Assembly (NCBI GenBank): GCA_002840155.1
Contig: PGZH01000004.1
Coordinates: 186,001-250,000, forward strand
Length of the DNA: 64,000 nt
Reading direction: 5' to 3'
Source of the DNA: Gammaproteobacteria bacterium HGW-Gammaproteobacteria-13
Lineage (GTDB): Bacteria > Pseudomonadota > Gammaproteobacteria > Pseudomonadales > Pseudomonadaceae
The notes under the pieces are model-generated. The model was not told the origin of the DNA. It made no database searches and saw only the letters and a list, made by a program, of their open reading frames with translations. Of the stretch, positions 53,204 through 60,560 are shown piece after piece; positions within the stretch are counted from its first letter, which is position 1; each line of letters opens with the position of its first letter. The position numbers and the translations under genes were made by a program.

Positions 53204-53337
53204 GATCGATGTCCTTTGCTAGCAGATTAGTTCCTGGTGCACGTGTACCAGGTGCAGAAATGCTAGCAGGTCTATCGAGTGAAGTGCTAGCAAATTCGCA
53301 CCTGGATCGATGGCGCAGGCGGCATAAATGCTAGCAG

Positions 53338-53568
53338 TCATAATTCGAGAATTTCGCGAGAAATAGCCTTAAGCCTGACAAGTAATACGTCCAGTTCGAC
53401 GCCTTCAATGTCGATCTGGTGAACTCGACGGCGCAGCTGGCGAAGCTCGCCAACAACTTTCGGGTAGTCCTGCAGGACGTGGCAGACAGCATCGAGAGGA
53501 TCGCGGGAAGGCGCGTAAAGCTGGGCTTCGGCGATGAGATGAGGCGGGATATCGAGGGGCGTTCGCAT
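53338..53568 (-). CDS. small RHH-like protein (76 aa)
   Basis: MRTPLDIPPHLIAEAQLYA followed by two short helices and a C-terminal amphipathic helix resembles the ribbon-helix-helix N-terminus of VapB/Arc-type regulators and the 101-aa neighbour (shared pattern T-x-D-IP-x-x-L-x-x-EA). Its start codon sits inside a dif-like arm; its stop is one base from a TGCTAGCA box. First phage gene after mexS on the same strand. Confidence 0.65.
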   Translation of the reverse strand: MRTPLDIPPHLIAEAQLYAPSRDPLDAVCHVLQDYPKVVGELRQLRRRVHQIDIEGVELDVLLVRLKAISREILEL

Positions 53569-53651
53569 AATGGCCGTTACATTAAATCGGCCCTGGAGGC
53601 GTTGCCAGTATCCAGAGCCGATATGAACGTAACACCTGTAAATTATATCAC
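53561..53651. other. foldable dif-like region (putative single-stranded attP)
   Basis: TTCGCATAA-TGGCCG-TTACATTAAAT (from 53562) has XerC-arm, 6-base centre and XerD-arm form. Downstream, ATGAACGTAA ... TTATATCAC can pair back with it: TCGGCCCTGGA/TCCAGAGCCGA (10 of 11 pairs, 13-base loop), then GTTAC/GTAAC, and weakly CATAA/TTATA across an unpaired centre. Confidence 0.55.
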
Positions 53652-53681
53652 TCAGGATTCACTGCTCTCGCCCTAATTCGG

Positions 53682-53709
53682 GCTTCGCATAATGTGAGTT
53701 ATGTTTAAC
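53682..53709 (+). other. dif-like site at the right edge
   Basis: Arm GCTTCGCATAA, centre TGTGAG, arm TTATGTTTAAC on the plus strand: both arms close to dif, centre divergent. It is inverted relative to the site at 46839, and its XerD-like arm contains the mexS stop codon. Confidence 0.65.
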
Positions 53710-54727
53710 GCGCACCGAGATCCAGCAGCACGCGGCCACGGCTTGGGCAGGTTTCCATATAGCGATGCGCTTCAACTACATCGTCGAAGCTGAACACCTT
53801 GTCGATCAGCGGCTTGAGCAAACCATCTGCCGTCAGTTGGTTGATGCCTTGCACGGCCTTGGCTACGGCAGCCTGGTCTTGTGGAATGTTCAGCTCTTCC
53901 TTGCCGGTGAAATTACCGATGCAATGCACGAAGAACTGAATGTTCTTCTGGAACGCCGCGCAGGCTGGGAATGGCGTTTCATTGCCGCCTTGCAGGTCGA
54001 ACAGGATCAGTCGACCGCGCGGTGCGATGGCGTCGCCCAGCAGGCACATCTGCGGGCCGCCGAGTGCATCCATCACCACATTCACGCCACGGCCATCGGT
54101 CAGCTTGCTGACGCGGCTAACCAAGTCCTGCTCTTCGGTAAGGATGATGTAGTCGGCGCCCAGCTGCTTGAGAAAGTCGCTGTCTTCGGCAAAGGCCGTA
54201 GCGGCAATTACTGTGGCGCCCAGGGCTTTGCCCATCTGCACGATATACGGGCCCCAGCAGCGGCTTGCGGCGGTTACCAGCACGGTTTCGCCCGGCTGCA
54301 AACGGGCCAGCTCGCTAAAACCGAACCAGCCGACCATTGATGGCAGATAGTGCACGGCGGCCTGTTGCGCGGTCAGGTTGTCCGGGTAACGCGCCAGAGA
54401 GCTGCGCGGCAATACCACCTGTTCGGCGTAACTGGGATAACGATTGGCACTGTGCCCCGGAAAGCTGGCCACTTTGTCGCCCACGGCCAGATCGGTAACG
54501 CCATCGCCGACTGCCAGTACCACGCCGGCCAGTTCATGGCCCAGGCCTGCCGGCAATTGCGTCGGGGTATTGGCCAGGTTCTGCCGCCAGAGCACGTCGT
54601 ACCAGCTGACGCCCACAGCTTCAACACCGACCAGCACTTCACCTGCGGCCGGCGCAGGCGCTTGGCGCTCTTCGATCTTGAGGACATCAGCCTCACCAAA
54701 CTCATGGAAACGCACTATGCGGGACAT
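53705..54727 (-). CDS. mexS: MexS quinone oxidoreductase-like protein
   Basis: A 340-aa medium-chain dehydrogenase/reductase (zinc-independent, QOR-like), starting MSRIVRFHEFGEADVLKIEE with AGAGG seven bases ahead. Divergent from mexT and 5' of mexEF-oprN, exactly as in P. aeruginosa, where loss of MexS activates MexT and the efflux pump. The nucleotide-binding segment is TAASRCWGPYIVQMGKALGA. Its stop codon is inside a dif-like sequence at the prophage edge, and no terminator separates it from the first phage gene. Confidence 0.92.
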   Translation of the reverse strand: MSRIVRFHEFGEADVLKIEERQAPAPAAGEVLVGVEAVGVSWYDVLWRQNLANTPTQLPAGLGHELAGVVLAVGDGVTDLAVGDKVASFPGHSANRYPSYAEQVVLPRSSLARYPDNLTAQQAAVHYLPSMVGWFGFSELARLQPGETVLVTAASRCWGPYIVQMGKALGATVIAATAFAEDSDFLKQLGADYIILTEEQDLVSRVSKLTDGRGVNVVMDALGGPQMCLLGDAIAPRGRLILFDLQGGNETPFPACAAFQKNIQFFVHCIGNFTGKEELNIPQDQAAVAKAVQGINQLTADGLLKPLIDKVFSFDDVVEAHRYMETCPSRGRVLLDLGAR

Positions 54728-54864
54728 CGCAAACCTCTTCGGTTGACCCATTTAGGTCGCGGCACTGTCTGGCATTTCTGCGCTATACAGCTGTGGCGAC
54801 CCCTTATGGCCACGGACTTTATCCGGGCTTTGCCAGCAATTCCACCGCTCGGGGCTGATATTCA

Positions 54865-54888
54865 CCATGCTTGTCGATGATGATGAGC
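54865..54888. promoter_or_regulatory. candidate MexT box between mexS and mexT
   Basis: ACCA-N5-GTCGAT-N4-ATGAG against the described MexT nod box ATCA-N5-GTCGAT-N4-ACYAT: the central hexamer is perfect, the right half poor. About 100 bases before mexT and 138 before mexS. Confidence 0.5.
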
Positions 54889-54987
54889 CACAAACACATC
54901 ATTTAGCCGTGCATATTGCCTGGCGACAGCATTCGGCATTAGCCTGAGTCGCGCGCAAAACCGCAGCCACTCCAGAATGGACACCGG

Positions 54988-55902
54988 ATGAACCGTAACG
55001 ATCTTCGCCGCGTCGATCTCAACCTGCTGATCGTCTTCGAAACGCTGATGCATGAACGCAGCGTGACCCGTGCGGCGGAAAAACTGTTTCTCGGTCAGCC
55101 GGCCATCAGCGCCGCCCTCGCCCGTTTGCGCAGCCTGTTTGACGACCCGCTGTTCGTGCGCACCGGCCGCAGCATGGAGCCTACCGCGCGGGCCATGGAA
55201 ATCTCCGCCCTACTTTCGCCGGCGCTGGATTCGATCTCCACTGCCGTCAGCCGCGCCGCTGACTTTCATCCAGCCACCAGCACTGCGGTGTTTCGCATCG
55301 GCCTGTCGGATGACGTCGAGTTCGGCCTGTTGCCGCCACTGATCAAGCGCCTGCGTGCTGAAGCGCCGGGCGTGGTGCTGGTGATTCGCCGCACCAACTA
55401 TCTATTGATGCCGTCGCTGCTGGCCTCTGGCGAGATTTCCGTAGGCGTCGCCTACACCGATGAACTGCCGGCCAATGCCAAGCGCAAGGTGCTGCGCCGC
55501 AGCAAACCGAAACTGCTGCGTGCCGATGCGGCGCCGGGGCCACTGAGCCTGGATGACTTTTGCGCGCGGCCCCATGCACTGGTGTCCTTTGCCGGTGACC
55601 TCGGTGGCTTTATCGATACCGAACTGGAGAAAATTGGCCGCAAGCGTCGGGTGGTCCTCGCCCTGCCCCAGTTCAACGGCCTCGGCACCCTACTTTCCGG
55701 CACCGATATTATTGCCACCGTGCCGGACTACACCGCTGCTGCCCTGACCTCTGCAGGCGGCGTGCGCGCCGAAGAGCTGCCGCTTCCGTCGCAAACCTTC
55801 GAGCTGCACATGGCCTGGCGCGGCGCCCAGGACAACGACCCGGCTGAACGCTGGCTGCGTTCGCGCATCCAGATGTTCTGCGGCGACCCCGACAGCCTGT
55901 AA
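54988..55902 (+). CDS. mexT: LysR-family activator MexT
   Basis: A 304-aa transcriptional activator of mexEF-oprN and mexS, very similar to P. aeruginosa MexT (MNRNDLRRVDLNLLIVFETL start, DPAERWLRSRI C-terminus). Winged helix-turn-helix at ~20-45 (SVTRAAEKLFLGQPAISAAL), then the LysR sensing domain. The reading frame is intact, without the 8-bp insertion that inactivates mexT in some P. aeruginosa strains, so the system is probably functional. Confidence 0.95.
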   Translation: MNRNDLRRVDLNLLIVFETLMHERSVTRAAEKLFLGQPAISAALARLRSLFDDPLFVRTGRSMEPTARAMEISALLSPALDSISTAVSRAADFHPATSTAVFRIGLSDDVEFGLLPPLIKRLRAEAPGVVLVIRRTNYLLMPSLLASGEISVGVAYTDELPANAKRKVLRRSKPKLLRADAAPGPLSLDDFCARPHALVSFAGDLGGFIDTELEKIGRKRRVVLALPQFNGLGTLLSGTDIIATVPDYTAAALTSAGGVRAEELPLPSQTFELHMAWRGAQDNDPAERWLRSRIQMFCGDPDSL

Positions 55903-55993
55903 GGCCAACTCTGCAGAACACCCCATCGGCCAACTGGTGGGTGTTACCCATGTCTCCAGGCAAAGGGCGCCCGCCCTAGCCCCTTTGTTCACA

Positions 55994-56045
55994 ATCGGCA
56001 CTATCGATACAAGCCAGCGAATCATCACTAAGACTGATACTCATC
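55994..56045 (+). promoter_or_regulatory. candidate MexT-binding region before mexE
   Basis: ATCG-GCACT-ATCGAT-ACAA-GCCAG (55994) and ATCA-CTAAG-ACTGAT (56023) each resemble the MexT nod box in its left and middle parts. They lie 81-130 bases before mexE. Confidence 0.45.
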
Positions 56046-56125
56046 TTCGCCCCGTTCGATTCGTCGCCATCGCACCCGCCGCCGCAGACTCCGCCCATTC
56101 ATAACACCCTCTGGCGGAAGCACAC

Positions 56126-57367
56126 ATGGAACAGTCCAATAAAAACCTCTGGCATTTTCCCCTCGCCCTGGCTGCTGTACTGGTGCTGAGCGCCTGCGGC
56201 AAAGCACCGGAAAGCGCCCAGCAGATGCCTGCGGCGAAAGTCAGCGTGGCGGAAGTGATCGAACAACCGATCAATGAATGGGATGAATTTACCGGCCGCC
56301 TGGAAGCGCCAGAGTCGGTGGAAATTCGCCCACGGGTATCCGGTTTCGTCGACCGAGTAGCCTTCAATGAAGGCAGCCTAGTGAAGAAAGGCGACCTGCT
56401 GTTCCAGATCGATCCGCGCCCCTTCCAGGCCGAGGTCAAACGCCTCGAAGCCCAGCTGCAACAGGCCCGCGCCAGCCAGGCACGCACCCAGAGTGAAGCC
56501 AATCGCGGCGAGCGCTTGCGTCAGAGCAATGCCATCTCCGCCGAGCTGGCCGATGCCCGCGCCAGCGCCGCAGCGGAAGCCAAAGCAGCAGTAGCCGGCA
56601 TCCAGGCAGAGCTGGATAACGCCCGCCTCAACCTCAGCTTTACCCGGGTTACCGCGCCGATTGATGGCCGCGTTAGCCGGGCGGAAATCACCGAAGGCAA
56701 CCTGGTCAATGCCGGGCAAAGCCTGCTGACCACCCTGGTCAGCACCGACAAGGTTTATGCCTACTTCGATGCCGATGAGCGCGTGTTCCTCAAATACGTT
56801 GAGCTGGCGCGCCAGGCCGGCGGTCAGACCCGCGATGCCAGCCCGGTGTACCTGGGCCTATCCAGCGAAGATGGCCACCCGCACCTGGGCGAGCTGGATT
56901 TCCTCGACAACCAGGTCAACCCGCAGACCGGCACCATCCGTGGCCGTGCGGTATTCGACAACCGCGATGGGCGCTTCACCCCTGGCCTCTATGCACGTCT
57001 GAAGCTGGTTGGCAGCGGTCAGTACGCTGCCGCGCTGATCAAGGACGAAGCGGTCGGCACGGATCTCGGCAAGAAATACGTGCTGGTGCTCGATAAGGAC
57101 AACGCCGTGCAGTACCGCGCCATCGAGCTGGGGCCGAAGCTGGAAGGCCTGCGCATCGTGCGCAGCGGCCTGGCCAAGGGCGAGAAGATCGTGGTCAACG
57201 GTCTGCAGCGCGCATTCCCCGGTTCCACGGTCGATCCGCAAAGCGTGCCCATGGCCGATGAAAAGACCCAGGCGCTGCTGACTGAGCAACGTCAGGCCAT
57301 CGAACGCCAGAACAGCCGCCGGGTCGCTGCGAAAAACAGCCCTGCCAACACTGCGCCACGCGGCTAA
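56126..57367 (+). CDS. mexE: RND efflux periplasmic adaptor MexE
   Basis: A 413-aa membrane-fusion protein joining MexF to OprN. Lipoprotein signal peptide with lipobox LSAC and acylated Cys24. Barrel-sandwich lipoyl halves (IRPRVSGFVDRVAFNEGSLV and ITEGNLVNAGQSLLTTLVS) surround an alpha-helical hairpin rich in Ala/Gln (~residues 100-160). The export range of the P. aeruginosa pump includes chloramphenicol, fluoroquinolones, trimethoprim and quorum-sensing precursors. Confidence 0.95.
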   Translation: MEQSNKNLWHFPLALAAVLVLSACGKAPESAQQMPAAKVSVAEVIEQPINEWDEFTGRLEAPESVEIRPRVSGFVDRVAFNEGSLVKKGDLLFQIDPRPFQAEVKRLEAQLQQARASQARTQSEANRGERLRQSNAISAELADARASAAAEAKAAVAGIQAELDNARLNLSFTRVTAPIDGRVSRAEITEGNLVNAGQSLLTTLVSTDKVYAYFDADERVFLKYVELARQAGGQTRDASPVYLGLSSEDGHPHLGELDFLDNQVNPQTGTIRGRAVFDNRDGRFTPGLYARLKLVGSGQYAAALIKDEAVGTDLGKKYVLVLDKDNAVQYRAIELGPKLEGLRIVRSGLAKGEKIVVNGLQRAFPGSTVDPQSVPMADEKTQALLTEQRQAIERQNSRRVAAKNSPANTAPRG

Positions 57368-57380
57368 TAGGTAGACGACG

Positions 57381-60300
57381 ATGAATTTCTCGCAATTTTT
57401 TATTCAGCGGCCGATCTTCGCCGCCGTGCTCTCGCTGCTGATCCTGATCAGCGGGGCCATCTCGCTGTTCCAATTGCCGATCAGCGAATACCCGGAAGTG
57501 GTGCCGCCTACCGTGGTGGTGCGCGCCACCTTCCCTGGCGCCAACCCCAAGGTGATCGGCGAAACCGTCGCCTCGCCGCTGGAGCAGGCGATTACCGGTG
57601 TGGAAGGCATGCTCTATATGTCGTCCCAGGGCACTGCCGACGGCAAGATGACCCTGACCCTGACATTCGCGCTCGGCACCGATCTGGACAAAGCCCAGGT
57701 GCAGGTACAGAACCGCGTCACGCGCACCATGCCGACCCTGCCCACTGAAGTGCAGCGTCTCGGCGTGACCGTCGACAAGGCCTCGCCCGACCTGACCATG
57801 GTCGTGCACTTGACCTCGCCGGACGACCGTTACGACATGCTGTATCTGTCCAACTACGCCGCGTTGAATATCAAGGATGAGCTGGCGCGTCTGGATGGCA
57901 TCGGTGATGTGCAACTGTTCGGTCTGGGCAACTACTCGCTGCGCGTGTGGCTCGACCCAAACAAGGTCGCCTCGCGTAACCTGACTGCCGCCGACGTGGT
58001 TAACGCCATTCGCGAGCAGAACCGTCAGGTCGCTGCCGGTTCCCTCGGTGCGCCACCGTCGGATGCGGGCAATAGTTTTCAGTTGTCGATCAACACCCAG
58101 GGCCGTCTGGTCAGCGAGGAAGAGTTCGAGAACATCATTATCCGCGCCGGTGAAAACGGCGAAATCACTCGCCTGAAAGACATCGCTCGCATCGAACTGG
58201 GCTCCAGTCAATACGCACTGCGCTCTCTGCTGAACAACAAACCCGCAGTCGCCATCCCGGTATTCCAGCGCCCCGGCTCCAACGCCATCGAGATTTCCGA
58301 TGCGGTGCGCGAGCGCATGGCCGAGCTGAAGCAGAGCTTCCCGCAAGGCGTGGACTACGAAATCGTCTATGACCCGACCATCTTCGTGCGTGGCTCCATC
58401 GAGGCGGTGGTACATACCCTGCTCGAAGCCATCATCCTGGTGGTGCTGGTGGTGATTCTGTTCCTGCAAACCTGGCGCGCTTCGATCATCCCGCTGGCCG
58501 CTGTGCCGGTGTCATTGATCGGCACTTTCGCCGTGATGCATATGTTCGGCTTCTCGCTTAACGCGCTGTCGCTGTTCGGTCTGGTGCTGGCTATCGGCAT
58601 CGTGGTGGACGACGCCATCGTGGTGGTGGAAAACGTCGAGCGCAATATCGGCCTGGGCAAAACCCCGGTGGAAGCCACCAAGCAGGCGATGAAGGAAGTG
58701 ACCGGGCCCATCGTCGCTACGGCTCTGGTGCTGTGTGCGGTGTTTATCCCCACGGCCTTTATCTCCGGGCTGAGCGGGCAGTTCTATCAGCAGTTCGCCC
58801 TGACCATTGCCATCTCCACGGTGATCTCGGCGATCAACTCGCTGACCCTGTCCCCTGCCCTGGCCGCCATATTGCTGAAAAGCCATGACGCACCGAAGGA
58901 CCGCTTCTCCAAACTGCTCGACAAACTGTTTGGCGGCTGGTTGTTCCAACCGTTCAACCGCGCATTCGACCGTGCCAGCCATGGCTATGTCGGCACCGTA
59001 AAGCGCGTGCTGCGCGGCAGCGGCATCGCCCTGTTCGTCTATGCCGGGCTGATGGGCCTGACCTACCTGGGTTTTGCCACGACACCGAGCGGTTTCGTGC
59101 CGCCGCAAGACAAGCAGTACCTGGTGGCCTTCGCCCAACTGCCGGACGCCGCGACCCTGGATCGCACCGAAGACGTGATCAAGAAGATGTCGGAAATCGC
59201 CGGTAAGCACCCCGGTGTGGAAAACACCGTGGCCTTCCCTGGCCTGTCGATCAACGGCTTCACCAACAGCCCGAACAGCGGCATCGTCTTCACGCCTCTC
59301 AAGCCGTTCGATGAGCGCAGCGACCCATCGATGAGCGCCACGGCTATCGCGGCCGAGCTGAACGCCCAATTCGCGGGTATTCAGGACGCCTATATCGCGA
59401 TCTTCCCGCCACCACCGGTACAAGGCCTGGGCACCATCGGCGGCTTCCGCCTGCAGGTGCAGGACCGTGGCAACCTCGGCTATGACGAGCTGTACGTACA
59501 GACCCAGAACGTCATCGCCAAGGCCCGCGCACTGCCGGAGTTGGACCCGATGTCGGTGTTCACCAGCTACCAGGTGAATGTGCCGCAGATCGATGCTGCT
59601 ATCGACCGCGAAAAGGCCAAGACCCACGGCGTGGCGATCAGCGACATCTTCGACACCATGCAGATTTACCTGGGTTCGCTGTACGCCAACGACTTCAACC
59701 GCTTTGGCCGTACCTATCAGGTCAACGTGCAGGCCGAGCAGCAGTTCCGCCTGGAGCCGGAGCAGATCGGCCAACTCAAGGTGCGCAATAACCGTGGCGA
59801 AATGGTGCCGCTGTCAGCTTTCCTTAAAGTCAGCGCCAGCTCAGGTCCGGATCGGGTGATGCACTACAACGGCTTCCTTACCGCCGAAATCAACGGCGCG
59901 GCAGCCCCTGGCTACAGCTCCGGGCAAGCCGAAGCGGCGATTGCCAAGCTGCTTAAGGAAGAACTGCCCAACGGCATGAGCTTCGAGTGGACCGACCTGA
60001 CCTACCAGCAGATCCTCGCCGGTAACAGTGCGATCTTTATCTTCCCGCTCTGCGTGCTGCTGGCCTTCCTGGTGCTGGCCGCCCAGTACGAAAGCTGGAG
60101 CCTGCCGCTGGCGGTGATCCTGATCGTGCCGATGACCCTGCTGTCGGCCATTACCGGGGTAATCCTGGCAGGAGGCGACAACAACATCTTTACCCAGATC
60201 GGCTTGATCGTACTGGTGGGATTGGCCTGTAAGAACGCCATCCTGATCGTCGAATTTGCCAAGGAAAAACAGGAAGAAGGCATGGACCGCGTCAGCGCGG

Positions 60301-60560
60301 TGCTGGAAGCCTGCCGCCTGCGTCTGCGGCCGATTCTGATGACCAGCTTCGCCTTTATCATGGGTGTGGTGCCACTGGTACTGTCCTCCGGCGCCGGCGC
60401 AGAAATGCGCCATGCCATGGGTGTTGCGGTGTTCAGCGGCATGCTCGGCGTAACCTTCTTCGGTCTGCTGCTGACCCCGCTGTTCTATGTATTGATCCGC
60501 GCCTTTGTGGAGAAGCGTGAAGCGAAGAAAGTCGCGCGTTTGCAGGAGGTACAGGCATGA
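57381..60560 (+). CDS. mexF: RND efflux transporter MexF
   Basis: A 1059-aa inner-membrane drug/proton antiporter with 12 membrane helices and two large periplasmic loops. Proton-relay aspartates 410-411 in GIVVDDAIVVVENVERN; N-terminal FFIQRPIFAAVLSLLILISG. It overlaps oprN by four bases and follows mexE by 13. Length equals the typical 1055-1062 aa for MexF. Confidence 0.97.
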   Translation: MNFSQFFIQRPIFAAVLSLLILISGAISLFQLPISEYPEVVPPTVVVRATFPGANPKVIGETVASPLEQAITGVEGMLYMSSQGTADGKMTLTLTFALGTDLDKAQVQVQNRVTRTMPTLPTEVQRLGVTVDKASPDLTMVVHLTSPDDRYDMLYLSNYAALNIKDELARLDGIGDVQLFGLGNYSLRVWLDPNKVASRNLTAADVVNAIREQNRQVAAGSLGAPPSDAGNSFQLSINTQGRLVSEEEFENIIIRAGENGEITRLKDIARIELGSSQYALRSLLNNKPAVAIPVFQRPGSNAIEISDAVRERMAELKQSFPQGVDYEIVYDPTIFVRGSIEAVVHTLLEAIILVVLVVILFLQTWRASIIPLAAVPVSLIGTFAVMHMFGFSLNALSLFGLVLAIGIVVDDAIVVVENVERNIGLGKTPVEATKQAMKEVTGPIVATALVLCAVFIPTAFISGLSGQFYQQFALTIAISTVISAINSLTLSPALAAILLKSHDAPKDRFSKLLDKLFGGWLFQPFNRAFDRASHGYVGTVKRVLRGSGIALFVYAGLMGLTYLGFATTPSGFVPPQDKQYLVAFAQLPDAATLDRTEDVIKKMSEIAGKHPGVENTVAFPGLSINGFTNSPNSGIVFTPLKPFDERSDPSMSATAIAAELNAQFAGIQDAYIAIFPPPPVQGLGTIGGFRLQVQDRGNLGYDELYVQTQNVIAKARALPELDPMSVFTSYQVNVPQIDAAIDREKAKTHGVAISDIFDTMQIYLGSLYANDFNRFGRTYQVNVQAEQQFRLEPEQIGQLKVRNNRGEMVPLSAFLKVSASSGPDRVMHYNGFLTAEINGAAAPGYSSGQAEAAIAKLLKEELPNGMSFEWTDLTYQQILAGNSAIFIFPLCVLLAFLVLAAQYESWSLPLAVILIVPMTLLSAITGVILAGGDNNIFTQIGLIVLVGLACKNAILIVEFAKEKQEEGMDRVSAVLEACRLRLRPILMTSFAFIMGVVPLVLSSGAGAEMRHAMGVAVFSGMLGVTFFGLLLTPLFYVLIRAFVEKREAKKVARLQEVQA

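Larger units (their letters stand above)
52764..53336. repeat. array of seven TGCTAGCA palindromes with 44-bp phasing
   Basis: Exact TGCTAGCA at 52764, 52808, 52852, 53217, 53261, 53285 and 53329. Four intervals are exactly 44 bp, one is 24 and one (365) spans the RHH gene. Another palindrome, CTGGTGCACCAG or a variant, lies between some members. CTAG is otherwise rare in this GC-rich DNA. Confidence 0.9.
46839..53709 (-). mobile_element. integrase-less filamentous prophage (inovirus) at dif
   Basis: About 6.9 kb between the dif-like site and the 3' end of mexS. It holds a complete inovirus gene order: replication initiator, ssDNA-binding protein, small coat proteins, adsorption protein, minor coat protein and Zot-type ATPase. 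There is no recombinase gene, consistent with use of host XerCD, and no phage secretin, suggesting a host secretin for exit. Structural and replication genes are on the minus strand; one repressor candidate is divergent. The exact right boundary is uncertain (see the dif-like sites at 53561 and 53682). Confidence 0.9.

Noticed and set aside
52764..53336. CRISPR array
   Set aside because: The repeat unit is an 8-bp palindrome, spacing contains further palindromes, two units are fully identical including 'spacers', and no cas genes are present.
52898..53568. Toxin-antitoxin module
   Set aside because: The RHH proteins look antitoxin-like, but no toxin-sized partner (PIN, RelE, etc.) is adjacent.
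57195..58469. 424-codon minus-strand frame over mexE/mexF
   Set aside because: His/Gln-rich antisense shadow of two certain genes.
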